Source of the DNA: Polyrhizophydium stewartii
Lineage: Eukaryota; Chytridiomycota; Chytridiomycetes; Rhizophydiales
DNA: 32,580 bases
Direction of reading: 5' to 3'
Assembly (NCBI GenBank): GCA_027604665.1
Contig: JADGIZ010000061.1
Location: 1-32,580 of the forward strand
A model generated the notes under the pieces. The model made no database searches. It saw only the letters and a list, made by a program, of their open reading frames with translations, and was not told the DNA's origin. Shown here one piece after another: positions 1 to 9,876 of the stretch. The stretch's first letter is position 1; every line of letters begins with the position of its first letter. A program made the translations under genes and the position numbers.

Positions 1-128
1 CAATTACTTCAGATTATCTAGTATAAGTACCTCGTAGATCTTGAGCGACTCCTAGCGGCTGTTCTCCACAGATGATCGCGAAGCTTGACAATAACTACCG
101 AGAAGATGAATAGAGGCCAGAGCTTTTC

Positions 129-251
129 GTGGGTTATCCTCTGATTTAGCCCTTTGGGTGTTTCATTCCACTTCGTTCCATTCCGTCGGAGCCTCGTTTC
201 ATTATATTCACTCATTCCTCCGGCTAAATCATCAGAGAGGAGTTTACCCAC
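129..251 (+). repeat. Fold-back element, copy 1 (three-copy structured family)
   Basis: This is a 123-nt inverted structure. The outer arms GTGGGT and ACCCAC pair. Inside them, CCTCTGATTTAGCC pairs with GGCTAAATCATCAGAGAGG, leaving a small bulge on the 3' arm. An inner pair, CGGAG with CTCCG, encloses the motif GAGCCTCGTTT. The same core recurs at 29,983-30,076 and, inverted, at 30,984-31,080. There the outer arms have a different sequence (GTCAGCT and AGCTGAC) but still pair. No protein function is visible. A structured RNA or a mobile hairpin is possible. Confidence 0.7.
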
Positions 252-1085
252 TTATGTCAAAAGGTGAGGAGCCCCGGGTTGACCCATTTTTCAATTATTG
301 GATCCTTGATTAGGGGTACCTCCCTTCGGTCGGACCCTATTAGAAGGAGAATCTTTAGTAATTTCAGAAGTAGCCAAACCAATATGAGCAATCGACCGTC
401 TTTTATAAAGTCCCGCTATATATCCCATCTAATGAAAAGAATTAGTCCGCCTCCGCCGAACCAGAAAAATAGACAATTGCTCTTGTTAAGTTGGCTATAG
501 TGTAGCTGTGAAGATAATAGCTTATCATTTCTTGCGATCAATCAACTTCTGAGACACCTACTGAGGATCTATTAGTAGATACCCAATGACAAGAATAGAA
601 CCAACTAAGATGCAATTCGAACTTGAGGTCATATTGATTCATGAATGTTATCATTGTCCTCTTTTTACTAGTACTATTTCTATTTAAATTAGTTTCATCG
701 GATCTCTTGGTTCATTGAGAACCTTTGGAATACAAGGTCCTTCTGCTATTTATTCATTAGACTAATCATAATCAACTAAGTTGATGTCCCATAATACAAG
801 AGCCCAATTAAACTGTCTATCTCTTAAACTAGTTGTAAGCCTATTAGCCGACCGAAGGGAGGCATATTGATAACGGTAAGACCCTCGCGGCGCGGAACGC
901 GCGCCTCATTTAATGAGGCCCCGCTCGGTAAAATTATTATGCCCTGTAGAGACCAGAGTATTTACCTTTGAGAGGTCACACCTAATTTGACCAATTGTTA
1001 ATCATCTTAGATATCACTACCCTTGATCTGAACTCTTAATAATCCTCATAGCATTTACCAGGAACGTCTAACTTAATATAATTAA
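252..1085. other. AT-rich spacer with small palindromes
   Basis: I recognise no gene here. The stretch holds short GC-rich pieces, for example a CCTCCCTTCGGTCGG motif near 319 whose complement recurs near 848, and a GC cluster at about 886-930. On the minus strand two frames across 260-500 stay open for several dozen codons if TAG is read as Leu, but neither resembles a known protein. They are treated as chance. Confidence 0.5.
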
Positions 1086-1204
1086 GCGGCGGGTGTGGCG
1101 TAGGCGAAGGCCGGCCACTCCGCGACCGGAGCCTTTACAAGGCTCCCCCGGATCCTTCAGATCCGGGCCTCAGAAGAGCTTCTGAGGCGACGTCGCGGCC
1201 GCGA
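1086..1204. repeat. GC-rich palindrome cluster
   Basis: This is a string of perfect or near-perfect hairpins joined end to end: GGAGCCTTTACAAGGCTCC, a GGATCCTTCAGATCC-type stem and GCCTCAGAAGAGCTTCTGAGGC. It is bounded by GCGGC on the left and GACGTCGCGGCCGCGA on the right. It is the reverse orientation of the clusters near 3,540, 7,155, 11,444 and 18,212. No coding content is evident. Confidence 0.85.
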
Positions 1205-3256
1205 TTTGCACAAGATTAAAGTTTATTTAGGAATTAACTTGTGGAGCTTCTCAATTTAGAACTATTAAGCAACTTGTCAACTATGTGTAGACGATCTCTA
1301 TATTACTAATTAGCCTACATTAAATTTCATCTTAGATTCTTTCTAGATGTATACCATAATAACCAATAGATCAACACTAATAATGCATTTAAATATAAGA
1401 TTGAGTTGGTTTTCTACCTTATCTTCATTTTCCCTTATGAAACCTTATCATTCCGAAGATTCTTCCATCTTCTCCATCACCCGGTGGACGGCCATCTTTG
1501 CCTTGCTTCAATTTAAGTCTGTTACCACCTATAGAGTTTTCATTAGATCTCTTATATAGCTAAAAAGGGGTCGAGGATAGCCAAATCAAGATTTGGAATA
1601 GTAGGTAATTAATGGAATGTCTCTATTTGATGAATAATATATAATATAGAGGGGGCTACTGAATATAGGTAATAAAAACAATGAAATCGAGAAACCCAAC
1701 ATTTTTGACAATATCGAAACACCGCGGCGGCCGCGATCATTTCGAGGTGGACGTGCCCGCGGTGCGTTCACCTCCACGATCGATTCTGATCAACCGCAAC
1801 ATGATCTATTTTAGGATTAGATAATCCACCTTGAACCACCTTACTCCTAGACCTTACGGGTCTTGCTTAATTAGATGGGTGAATGATAGCGACTGCGGTG
1901 GCACAGCGTCCCAGCTGATAAAACATGATTGATTACGAAGACGGTTCAGCCGTTTAAACTCCTAAGGAGTCCCTTCAGAAGCCTCGTGTCTACTCGTTTC
2001 TTCAGTTCAAACGCCCGAGGTAAGCTTAACCTTATTCTCTAGCACCTCCCCCCGCTCTTCGAGCTACCCCCGGAGCGGCGTCCGCCGCGTCTCACTAGAG
2101 GGGTTATTCTCATCCATTCTTCTGGATTATTTTATTCTACTAGGAGCCGCTCATTAGATGGTAAAAATAGCTGACCACCACAATAGCCCAGTGATCTCAA
2201 TAGTAGATAATACCGAGATGTCACCAATCGAAATGATCATCGAATTAGGCATCCATTCTTCTGGATTATTTACCTTTTTTGCACCTCTTTATCGTTAATT
2301 AACTAAGATCATCAGCTTTGGTTTATCCCCTTCATAAGTAGACCTCCTAGACAATGAGAGATCCTATATAAATAGTACCTATTATTGCGTGGCGTAGCCC
2401 GTAGGGCGGCCACTCCGCCGCTTACTTATCGAAAAAGTAGAATGAAGATCAACTTACAGTTAATTAGTATTTCTGATCTGGGCCTACCTACGCATAATTT
2501 GCTTGCTTGTTCTAATTTTGTTTTTAATCGATCGGAGATCGATCATCTATCTATCGAATCATAGATTAGACTAGGTTGCAAAAGGTAATTTACATAACCT
2601 GAATTGAAGTAGGTCTTGGAATAAAGTTATCAATACTTCTAAATTAAATAAAGGGATTGAACCACTTGAGTGGTGAATTTATGGTGTAGATTGGCGCGAC
2701 TCAATTTAGAATTAGTTGCTCAATGTGTTGTAAAATAAGTCAGAATTGCCGCGGAGCGGGAATTACTCCTCCAGATGAATTTGTTGAATTGCAGTCCTTG
2801 AGGACGCAATTCGCCCTATGGGCTGAATTGCTTCAATTTGAGATTGTATTGGTTAGCTTCGCGATTATCTCTAGTTATTCCAACATCGGCCATGCAAAGC
2901 GTCGCTCATATAGCCCCGATGACGCAGCGCAACACCTTGCTTCAATTTCAGAATATTCGACCTTCGGAATCTGATTGTGCTGTTTTTTATAAGCCGCTCT
3001 ATCTTGTATCTACTGGAAATGACAGTAGACTTCATTCCTTCAATTTCTGAATTAGTTGAATCTGATCGCTTCGCCTCATTTACTTTTGTGTTTCCCTGTA
3101 TACCGCTATTAACACGATCTAATTGAAAGATGGGTCCCTATTTGTCCTCTACATAAGTCAGCCTCCTCATCTTCTTGCTACAATTTCTAAAGTCAGATTG
3201 TTCTTGATTTCGGAGCGGCTTCGCCGCGATTTAAGCTATGAAATAGCTCGACAGAA
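1205..3256. other. AT-rich noncoding stretch
   Basis: No recognisable gene. A 70-codon ATG frame at 1,347-1,559 (plus) has the Ile/Phe/Ser-rich composition expected of AT-rich DNA, and another frame at 2,723-2,974 crosses a hairpin; neither resembles a known protein. GC-rich hairpins lie at about 1,721-1,782, 2,041-2,102, 2,389-2,424 and 3,213-3,232. A phrase CATTCTTCTGGATTATTT occurs twice, near 2,114 and 2,251. Confidence 0.5.
1742..1782. repeat. Nested hairpin, TCGAGGTGG...CCTCCACGA family
   Basis: The outer arms TCGAGGTGGA and ACCTCCACGA enclose an inner sequence CGTGCCCGCGGTGCGTTC. The same outer hairpin occurs at 3,275-3,320, 3,902-3,947, 15,573-15,608, 15,789-15,825, 17,872-17,916, 22,293-22,331 and, in a short form, 29,202-29,223, with different inner sequences. 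The pattern suggests one hairpin inserted into another. Confidence 0.8.
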
Positions 3257-4510
3257 AGCAATTGACTATAATTAATCGTGGAGGTGAACGCACCGCGGGG
3301 GCGGGCACGTCCACCTCGATAAATAACTACTTGATCAGAATGAACATCGGCCCGATGGATTCGACCTTCGGATTAGATTTCTGGTTGAGAGTTTGGATAA
3401 TTCATAGAATCGCGCTCTGCGCGACTCCCCGCTGACGCGGTGATTTTTCAATAATTGCTTCTATTTCCACCTTATTTGGCATTAGATAGTCAATAAAGCG
3501 ATTTACTAATTAAGACGAGAATCAGATTGAATAATGAGGCGATCCCGCCCCGACGCAGCGGCATCGGGGCTTGCTCAAATCACGCAGCGCAACACCTTGC
3601 TTCTATTTATGGGGCGGTCGCGACGTCGCCTCAGAAGCTCTTCTGAGGCCCGGATCCTTCAGATCCGCGGCCACTCTAGAGAGTGGCGTCGCGGAGTGGC
3701 CGGCCTTCGCCTACGCCACACCGCCGCTCCCTCTCATTTACTTTCTATATTCAGCTTTATACTCTATAATCTGATCGAATTGAGGTGTCTCAATATTTGT
3801 GACAACTGTCGTAGTAAAATCCCTTTGATTCTACATCTAATTCGCGAAGCTTCTGATCGAGTTGTCGTGCTTAATACTTTACTAGCAATTGACTATAATT
3901 AATCGTGGAGGTGAACGCACCGCGGGGGCGGGCACGTCCACCTCGATAAATAACTACTTGATCAGAATGAACATCGGCCCGATGGATTCGACCTTCGGAT
4001 TAGATTTCTGGTTGAGAGTTTGGATAATTCATAGAATCGCGCTCTGCGCGACTCCCCGCTGACGCGGTGATTTTTCAATAATTGCTTCTATTTCCACCTT
4101 ATTTGGCATTAGATAGTCAATAAAGCGATTTACTAATTAAGACGAGAATCAGATTGAATAATGAGGCGATCCCGCCCCGACGCAGCGGCATCGGGGCTTG
4201 CTCAAATCACGCAGCGCAACACCTTGCTTCTATTTATGGGGCGGTCGCGACGTCGCCTCAGAAGCTCTTCTGAGGCCCGGATCCTTCAGATCCGCGGCCA
4301 CTCTAGAGAGTGGCGTCGCGGAGTGGCCGGCCTTCGCCTACGCCACACCGCCGCTCCCTCTCATTTACTTTCTATATTCAGCTTTATACTCTATAATCTG
4401 ATCGAATTGAGGTGTCTCAATATTTGTGACAACTGTCGTAGTAAAATCCCTTTGATTCTACATCTAATTCGCGAAGCTTCTGATCGAGTTGTCGTGCTTA
4501 ATACTTTACT
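3257..4510. repeat. Perfect tandem duplication, 2 x 627 bp
   Basis: Unit 1 (3,257-3,883) and unit 2 (3,884-4,510) appear identical by eye, and a 10-nt start of a third unit, AGCAATTGAC, follows at 4,511. Each unit carries one TCGAGGTGG-family hairpin (3,275-3,320 and 3,902-3,947) and one long GC palindrome cluster (about 3,538-3,731 and 4,165-4,358). The paired frames that start at 3,534 and 4,161 run straight through the palindromes and are not considered genes. The lack of divergence means a recent duplication, gene conversion or an assembly effect. Confidence 0.9.
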
Positions 4511-7154
4511 AGCAATTGACAATTGTCTTCTTGGTTTTTATTAGCTGTAGCCTTATAGACTTAGTAATCTTGAGTAGATATTATAGCGCGATCTATTCTA
4601 TTAGGCTGTTCTATTTATAATCTTAAGTAACTTTGAATCTCGATCTTCATCGATCTAGTAGATCGATTAGATTTCTTCAATTTACATGAGTTGATTAGCC
4701 CCGCTCCATTGAGGAGCGGTGCCATTACTTTAGATATTCTAGCCTACCTCGTGAAACTAGCACACGCGGCTAGGTTGGCTACTACACTCTATCCATTTAT
4801 TTGTACTAAACCTTCCGAGATGAGCATGCAACCATTCAATTGGCAGGTATTATATTCATCTTACTCATTAGAAGATCGAAGATCGCTCATCATCATATAA
4901 ACTCGGCCTCAGGGCGAGTTCCCGCATCCGCGGCAACTCTACTAATTTATTACTCATAAGCCATTTACCGGAGACTAAAAAAAAGGCGATACACAAGCCC
5001 CACGATCGTTACGCAAGTTCTTTCAAATAGGTAGACCGCATTTTCTCAACTCAATCTAAATCGGCCCGTAGGGGCGACCAATCCTTCGGATTGGGTCTTT
5101 TGGAACAACGTCATTAGCACTGTATGCACAAAGTCATTTCAAATACTATAGTCTTCTTGTGTTGTGTTTTTAATTCCCTAAAATGGTCTTTTAATAAATT
5201 ATATAATACCGTTAACAATTTTATTATCGATCTAGGGCGGCTTCGCGTAGATCGACGGTTAACCTTGAAAATAAATAGATGATCACTAAATTAGAGTAAG
5301 GGAGGAATCATGATGAAAAACCATAACTTAGATTAGGGTAATCCGTGAGCACTAAAAAAAGACCATCATTGATCGGGTAGGGGGCAATCTTTACAAAAAC
5401 AATTGAAGATCGGCTACAGAGCTTTCAGGTAAATTTAAAGAAAACCCAGCAAAACCATTTCATGTCTAACCAGGATTTGGGAGCTTAAATTGTTGTGCTT
5501 GATCAATTCTTTGTGTCAGAGGGTCAATCCATTTACTAGATCTTAGTGATGTTGATCTACGCTACGCTTTTTATTCAGTCTATCTTATTAACTTAGACTT
5601 ACCATTATCCTAATATCTGCTTATTCCACCGTGAAGAATATTCCAAATCTAAATCTCTTATTTGATCCCCATTTTCATCACTACAACACTTTATCTGAGC
5701 GGCTGTGTGGCTAGCCTCATTAGAGCTTCTTAGGCGACGTCAATACCGCTCCGCTGCGGGATTAGATGGGGTTTATAGGGGGATGATTAGTCATCCCCTC
5801 TCAATTGGAGATCAAACAATCACCTACACAATAAATACTAGAGATTGGATAAATTGAAATTAATTAAATCACTCGATCCTCTGGATCGACAAGTCTTATT
5901 ATTAGATCTTTAGATTTCTGATAATGAATATGTTGATCAATAGTTATCTATTCATCTTCAACCTTTGATCGACTAAAGTCGATTCTATCAATTGTACCTT
6001 TTCTAGATGGCTTATGTTTTAAGTACTTACCATTATTAATTGCGATTAGGGCATCGCTGACGCTAGCCCGATTCCAAAATTAGCTTGAGGTTTAATTTGT
6101 ATAATTCCTAATGCTTATAGTAAGTAAGTACTATAGGTTGATAATCACCAGTTAATAGAGGCTAAATAGAACCAATAGTTATTAACTCAAGTAGCCTAAT
6201 TAAATAGAGTTTTAACTAAAAGTCAGCTTCTCTGGAGCTTTTCACTAATCAAATAATTAATAAGATTGGAGCGACTCCGTCGCGACACGATCCTAGATCG
6301 TTAAGTTCATTCAGTTACACAAACTGGGAGTCTTAATACCAAAGTGTCATCTTAACAGATTGAATCCTTAGTCTGAGCATTATGTGCAGGTCCAAATTAA
6401 GCAATCAGAGCATTGCCAGCATCCAGACCACCTCAATTACATCATGTAGTCGCTCGTAGGTAGCATTTGTATTTCCATCCTCTTCAATCCATCCTTTTAT
6501 CTTGATTGCAGGTTCTTCTTTTTATTTCTTTTATCTTGAGCGGTCCGATCCCATAAAGGCAACCTCTGGTTGCCTGAGGACCGCTTCGTGGCCTCCATCG
6601 GTTGGATTTGTAGGTACCAAGTAATTAACTAGCTAAAGGTTCAGAGCGACATCTATTATTCTCTGTTGAAGTATCTCGATACTTTTCTCATATATTCTCC
6701 ACACAACATATTTGAGAACTAGAAATTAACCCAACCATCTAGAAAACCTTAAAAGGTAGTAACTCCTAACAAGGCTTTAGACTAAGACCCTAATATTAAA
6801 GAACCCGAAGGCACTAATAGGGTTAAGAACTAAACAAATCGGACGGCGCGTTCAGCGACGTCCTTACAGAATACTAAGAAAGCAACAGGAAAGAATAGGA
6901 AGCATCTCAAGATGCTCCAAATCCGAAGCCAATAATGATAAAGGCATAATGAGGAAGAAAGGCAGTAGCCTATAATTCTAATTTAAAGGCGTAATAATGG
7001 AATAGACGAACTAAACCCTAAGGACCTAATAATTCAATTAAACCACGGTCTAAGTAACGATTAACGATTAAAGCTAATTAAAAAACACGTACAATAATCC
7101 AATAATAATAAATGTGTTATAGAAAACTAGGTTCTATATAAAAATCTAATATAA
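4511..7154. other. Noncoding stretch with isolated hairpins
   Basis: No gene is recognised in this 2.6-kb stretch. It holds isolated GC hairpins, including 6,045-6,072 (GGGCATCGCTGACGCTAGCCC type) and 6,839-6,866 (GGACGGCGCGTTCAGCGACGTCC type), both with relatives elsewhere. From about 6,720 to 7,130 the plus strand is strongly A-rich and poor in GC hairpins. This could be an rRNA fragment or spacer, but I could not match it to conserved rRNA segments. A short in-frame phrase around 5,425-5,560 looks faintly coding but was not identified. Confidence 0.45.
6045..6072. repeat. GGGCATCGC...GCTAGCCC hairpin, short form
   Basis: This short hairpin recurs almost unchanged at 30,256-30,283. At 8,281-8,318 it appears with about ten extra bases, TAGGCGCGAG, inserted after GCATCGC. 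The three copies are a compact case of one hairpin with and without an insertion. Confidence 0.7.
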
Positions 7155-7282
7155 TCGCGGCCGCGACGTCGCCTCAGAAGCTCTTCTGAGGCCCGGTGCT
7201 TGAAGCACCGGCGGCCCCCCCAAGGGGGCCGGTCGCGGAGTGACCGGAGCCTTGTAAAGGCTCCTACGTCACGTCCGCCGCT
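7155..7282. repeat. GC-rich palindrome cluster
   Basis: The modules in order are CGCGGCCGCGACGTCG, CCTCAGAAGCTCTTCTGAGG, CCGGTGCTTGAAGCACCGG, GGCCCCCCCAAGGGGGCC, then GGAGCCTTGTAAAGGCTCC flanked by GTCGCGGAGTGACC and CGTCCGCCGCTT. A second GGAGCCTTGTAAAGGCTCC hairpin with GGTCGCGGACGCGATC follows at about 7,339-7,373. This cluster shares its ends with those at 11,444 and 18,212 but has different inner modules. Confidence 0.85.
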
Positions 7283-9360
7283 TAGTTAGGAAAAAATAAA
7301 TCAAAAATGAAATTAACTACCAAATAGGTCGCTAGTAGGAGCCTTGTAAAGGCTCCGGTCGCGGACGCGATCATCTCCAACGTCTAGAACTAATGAGTTC
7401 CGTAGTCACTTCTCATCAGTATTTTTACCATGTGGATCGTTTAAACTCCTTATATAGGCTTCTTTAGGAGCCGCAGATCGAGGAATATGGAAATGTTCTC
7501 CCTGAAAATAGATTCCATCGATCGGAATCAGAGCTGTAAATAAGCAAATACATTAATTCTAGATCGGACCGGGGGAGCTCCGTGAGTCGATAATCCTGAT
7601 CGATCATTAAAGCAATTTAATAATTGCCTGTTATTACCGGAACATCTTCAATTCTAATCATCACGCAGTCGCTCTAACACTTAATAATTCTAATAGCTCT
7701 CTATTCATCTGTAAATTAACCACTGCTAGAGAGAGGTGGGCCAATACCTAGGCTTCTAAACTAGGTCGTCTCAGATGATTTAACAACCACCAAAGGATCA
7801 TTTTAGATGACTCTTTCAACTAATTCCAAAGGAGCTGACACTGGTGAGCCACCCTAGGTGGCCTAAATATCATCCAGTAAAATAGTGATTAGAGTGGCCA
7901 ACTAAGTAGAAAAACCAAGATCAACTAAGTTGATCATTTTGTAGGTTTCATTAATAGCTAGCAAATACTGGTCCTCACTCATGTACATGAGTTCAGCAAT
8001 AGTAACCGGGATAATAGATCAGATGTTAAATAAACTATCAGAGGTGAGGCTTAGTAATTTATCTTGTTAATTGGTTTATAAAATAATGAGCATAACCTTA
8101 TTTAAGTTCTACGTAGATTTATCGTTTAACGTAATATTCTTAATTTGAAGCTGGAGGCTAGTCACTAATATTAATAGAGCTAAGATGAAAAGTTTATTGA
8201 TAAATATAATGATAAACAATACTTAAGGATCTATGATAAATATACCAATAGGATGAGAAACTTTTATTTACTTGAGTGCGTTAGGGCATCGCTAGGCGCG
8301 AGCTGACGCTAGCCCGATCAACCATTTATTTAAATTCATTACAATTAACGTAGTTAATTTTTAATCAGTATAATAATAAGAAGCAATAACAAAAAGGCTT
8401 AATTATGCTCAGCAATGCTTTGCTTAAACAAATTAATGATAAAATTATTTAGGTAGATTAAAACCAATTATATTAATTATTGGTCCAATTAATTTGGCGG
8501 CTCTTAACAGAATATTCAATAATGGTCAAATTCCTTCAATTATTTATGCTGCAAAATCTCTTTATAGATTTTCCCTTTGAGATCCTAGATGATCAGCATT
8601 ATAAACTAGCGAATGAAATGAGCATATCTCAATGAATAATAAAAATAAGATTTCTAGAAGGTACTCATGGATTACATAAATAATGGTAGAACTAAAATCT
8701 TTCAATTAGGTTTTAGCAATATAAGCAAATAAGCATTAGCATCTCTGATTGAATATTAGAGCTGAATATACTCAGGTCCAATATTTGAATTTGTTGTTCA
8801 TATTAAACCAGAAGATAATAAAGGAATTCTAATTCCAAGTTACAGCAAATATTAAGTAATTGGTTGTACGCCGGGAGAGGGTTTATACATAATTTACATA
8901 TATTGCCACCTGGGGAGGTTTGACAGCTCATGCTGAGATTCACCGCTAGCGGGGAATCGCCCCCCTGGGGCCGATTCTGCTGAAATTAAAAGGAAAATTG
9001 AATTAATTCATTTATTCAAGAGATTCATCCAATTATGCATGTCGAAGCCGGACATTAAACAGTCACTGTTAGTTCATTTACAATTCCTAAAGTTCAACTA
9101 ATAGATAAAAGATTAAGGGTATATTATTTATGCTACTAAAGTAGGGTGGGGGATAACTAATCGCGAAGCTTGACAAGATAGTGAAATATATAGAGAACTG
9201 AAAGATCAGCTAATCTTAGCATGAGATTCGTGTATTACTATAAGGATGGTAAAACAATCTTATCTAAGTATTTTCAACTAGAACCTAATTGCTAGAATTG
9301 CCGCCTCCTAGCGACGGAGGCGGGAATTCCTCCTCCAGATGAATTTTCTCTTTCTAATTG
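7283..9360. other. AT-rich stretch with a possible degenerate coding block
   Basis: No gene can be named. From about 8,460 to 9,120 the plus strand shows short protein-like phrases in shifting frames. One reads LIIGPINLAALN near 8,480, another IFEFVVHIKPEDNKG near 8,785, and a third IHPIMHVEAGH near 9,025. They are broken by TAA or TGA and by a GC hairpin (about 8,936-8,985). This would fit a decayed gene or intron endonuclease, but the family is not recognised. The rest is spacer with small hairpins. Confidence 0.35.
8281..8318. repeat. GGGCATCGC...GCTAGCCC hairpin, long form
   Basis: Same family as 6,045-6,072 and 30,256-30,283, but with TAGGCGCGAG between GCATCGC and CTGACGCTAGCCC. Confidence 0.7.
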
Positions 9361-9876
9361 AGCAACGTTTTTGTCCAATAGCTACGTCTAATTTGCTATC
9401 TTCTGCACCGCTGGACGTTGATGAAAAATAGTATCAATAGCAATCGCTGTTTTTGACGATCGCCCGATAGGTACCAACACATCAACAGCTTTTAACCCTG
9501 TTTGCATAGGTTCAAAAATGGATTCTCGTGGAATAATTCCGGGAGCTTTTACCTCAACTCGCGAAGTTTCAGAACTTTTTATCGCCCCTTTCCCGTCTAT
9601 TGGTACTCCTAAAGCATTAATTGTTCGGCCCAGTTAACCCATCCCCACAGGAACGCTAACAATCGTTTTTGTACGTTTTACTAGCTCACCCTCTTTAATA
9701 AATTGATCATTTCCCCAACATTATCACTTTCTAAATTTCAAGCCATTCCTGAAGCAAACTCAACCATTTCTCCAGCCCGTCAATTCGAGCAATTCCGTCC
9801 CCTATAGCTAATACTTTTACACTTTCTGTCATCAAAACTTGCGGCTTGTTGCGCTTCTATTAATTTTGATAATTCG
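9361..9876 (-). pseudogene. atp1: Degenerate ATP synthase F1 alpha subunit
   Basis: On the minus strand this stretch encodes broken segments of the F1-ATPase alpha subunit. Recognisable phrases, from the N-terminal side, are [76 protein letters not shown] and [12 protein letters not shown], then, in a shifted frame, [10 protein letters not shown]. The Walker A segment between VPIGR and KTAIAIDT has been lost by deletion. A TAA lies in frame after VPVGMG, a TGA near GMA, and several frameshifts are present. About 170 of the usual 500 residues are covered and the C-terminal half is absent. It cannot make a working subunit. The phrases resemble organelle- or bacterium-type alpha subunits. Fungal mitochondrial genomes are not known to encode atp1, so its presence is odd; capture from nuclear or foreign DNA is an inference. 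Confidence 0.88.

Noticed and set aside
129..251. Hammerhead ribozyme, because the minus strand of the fold-back element contains CTGATGA and GAAAC
   Set aside because: CTGATGA lies within a long stem rather than in an open three-way core, and no closing helix separates it from GAAA as a hammerhead requires.
3534..4544. Pair of near-identical frames of 122 and 127 codons starting at 3,534 and 4,161 as a duplicated gene
   Set aside because: They run straight through GC palindrome modules that occur elsewhere as noncoding repeats, and they are identical only because the whole 627-bp unit is duplicated.
8675..8760. tRNA gene (AATGGTAGAAC resembling a D-arm, followed by CTAAAATC...GGTTTTAG)
   Set aside because: The presumed anticodon loop has nine bases, and no T-arm or acceptor stem closes the structure.
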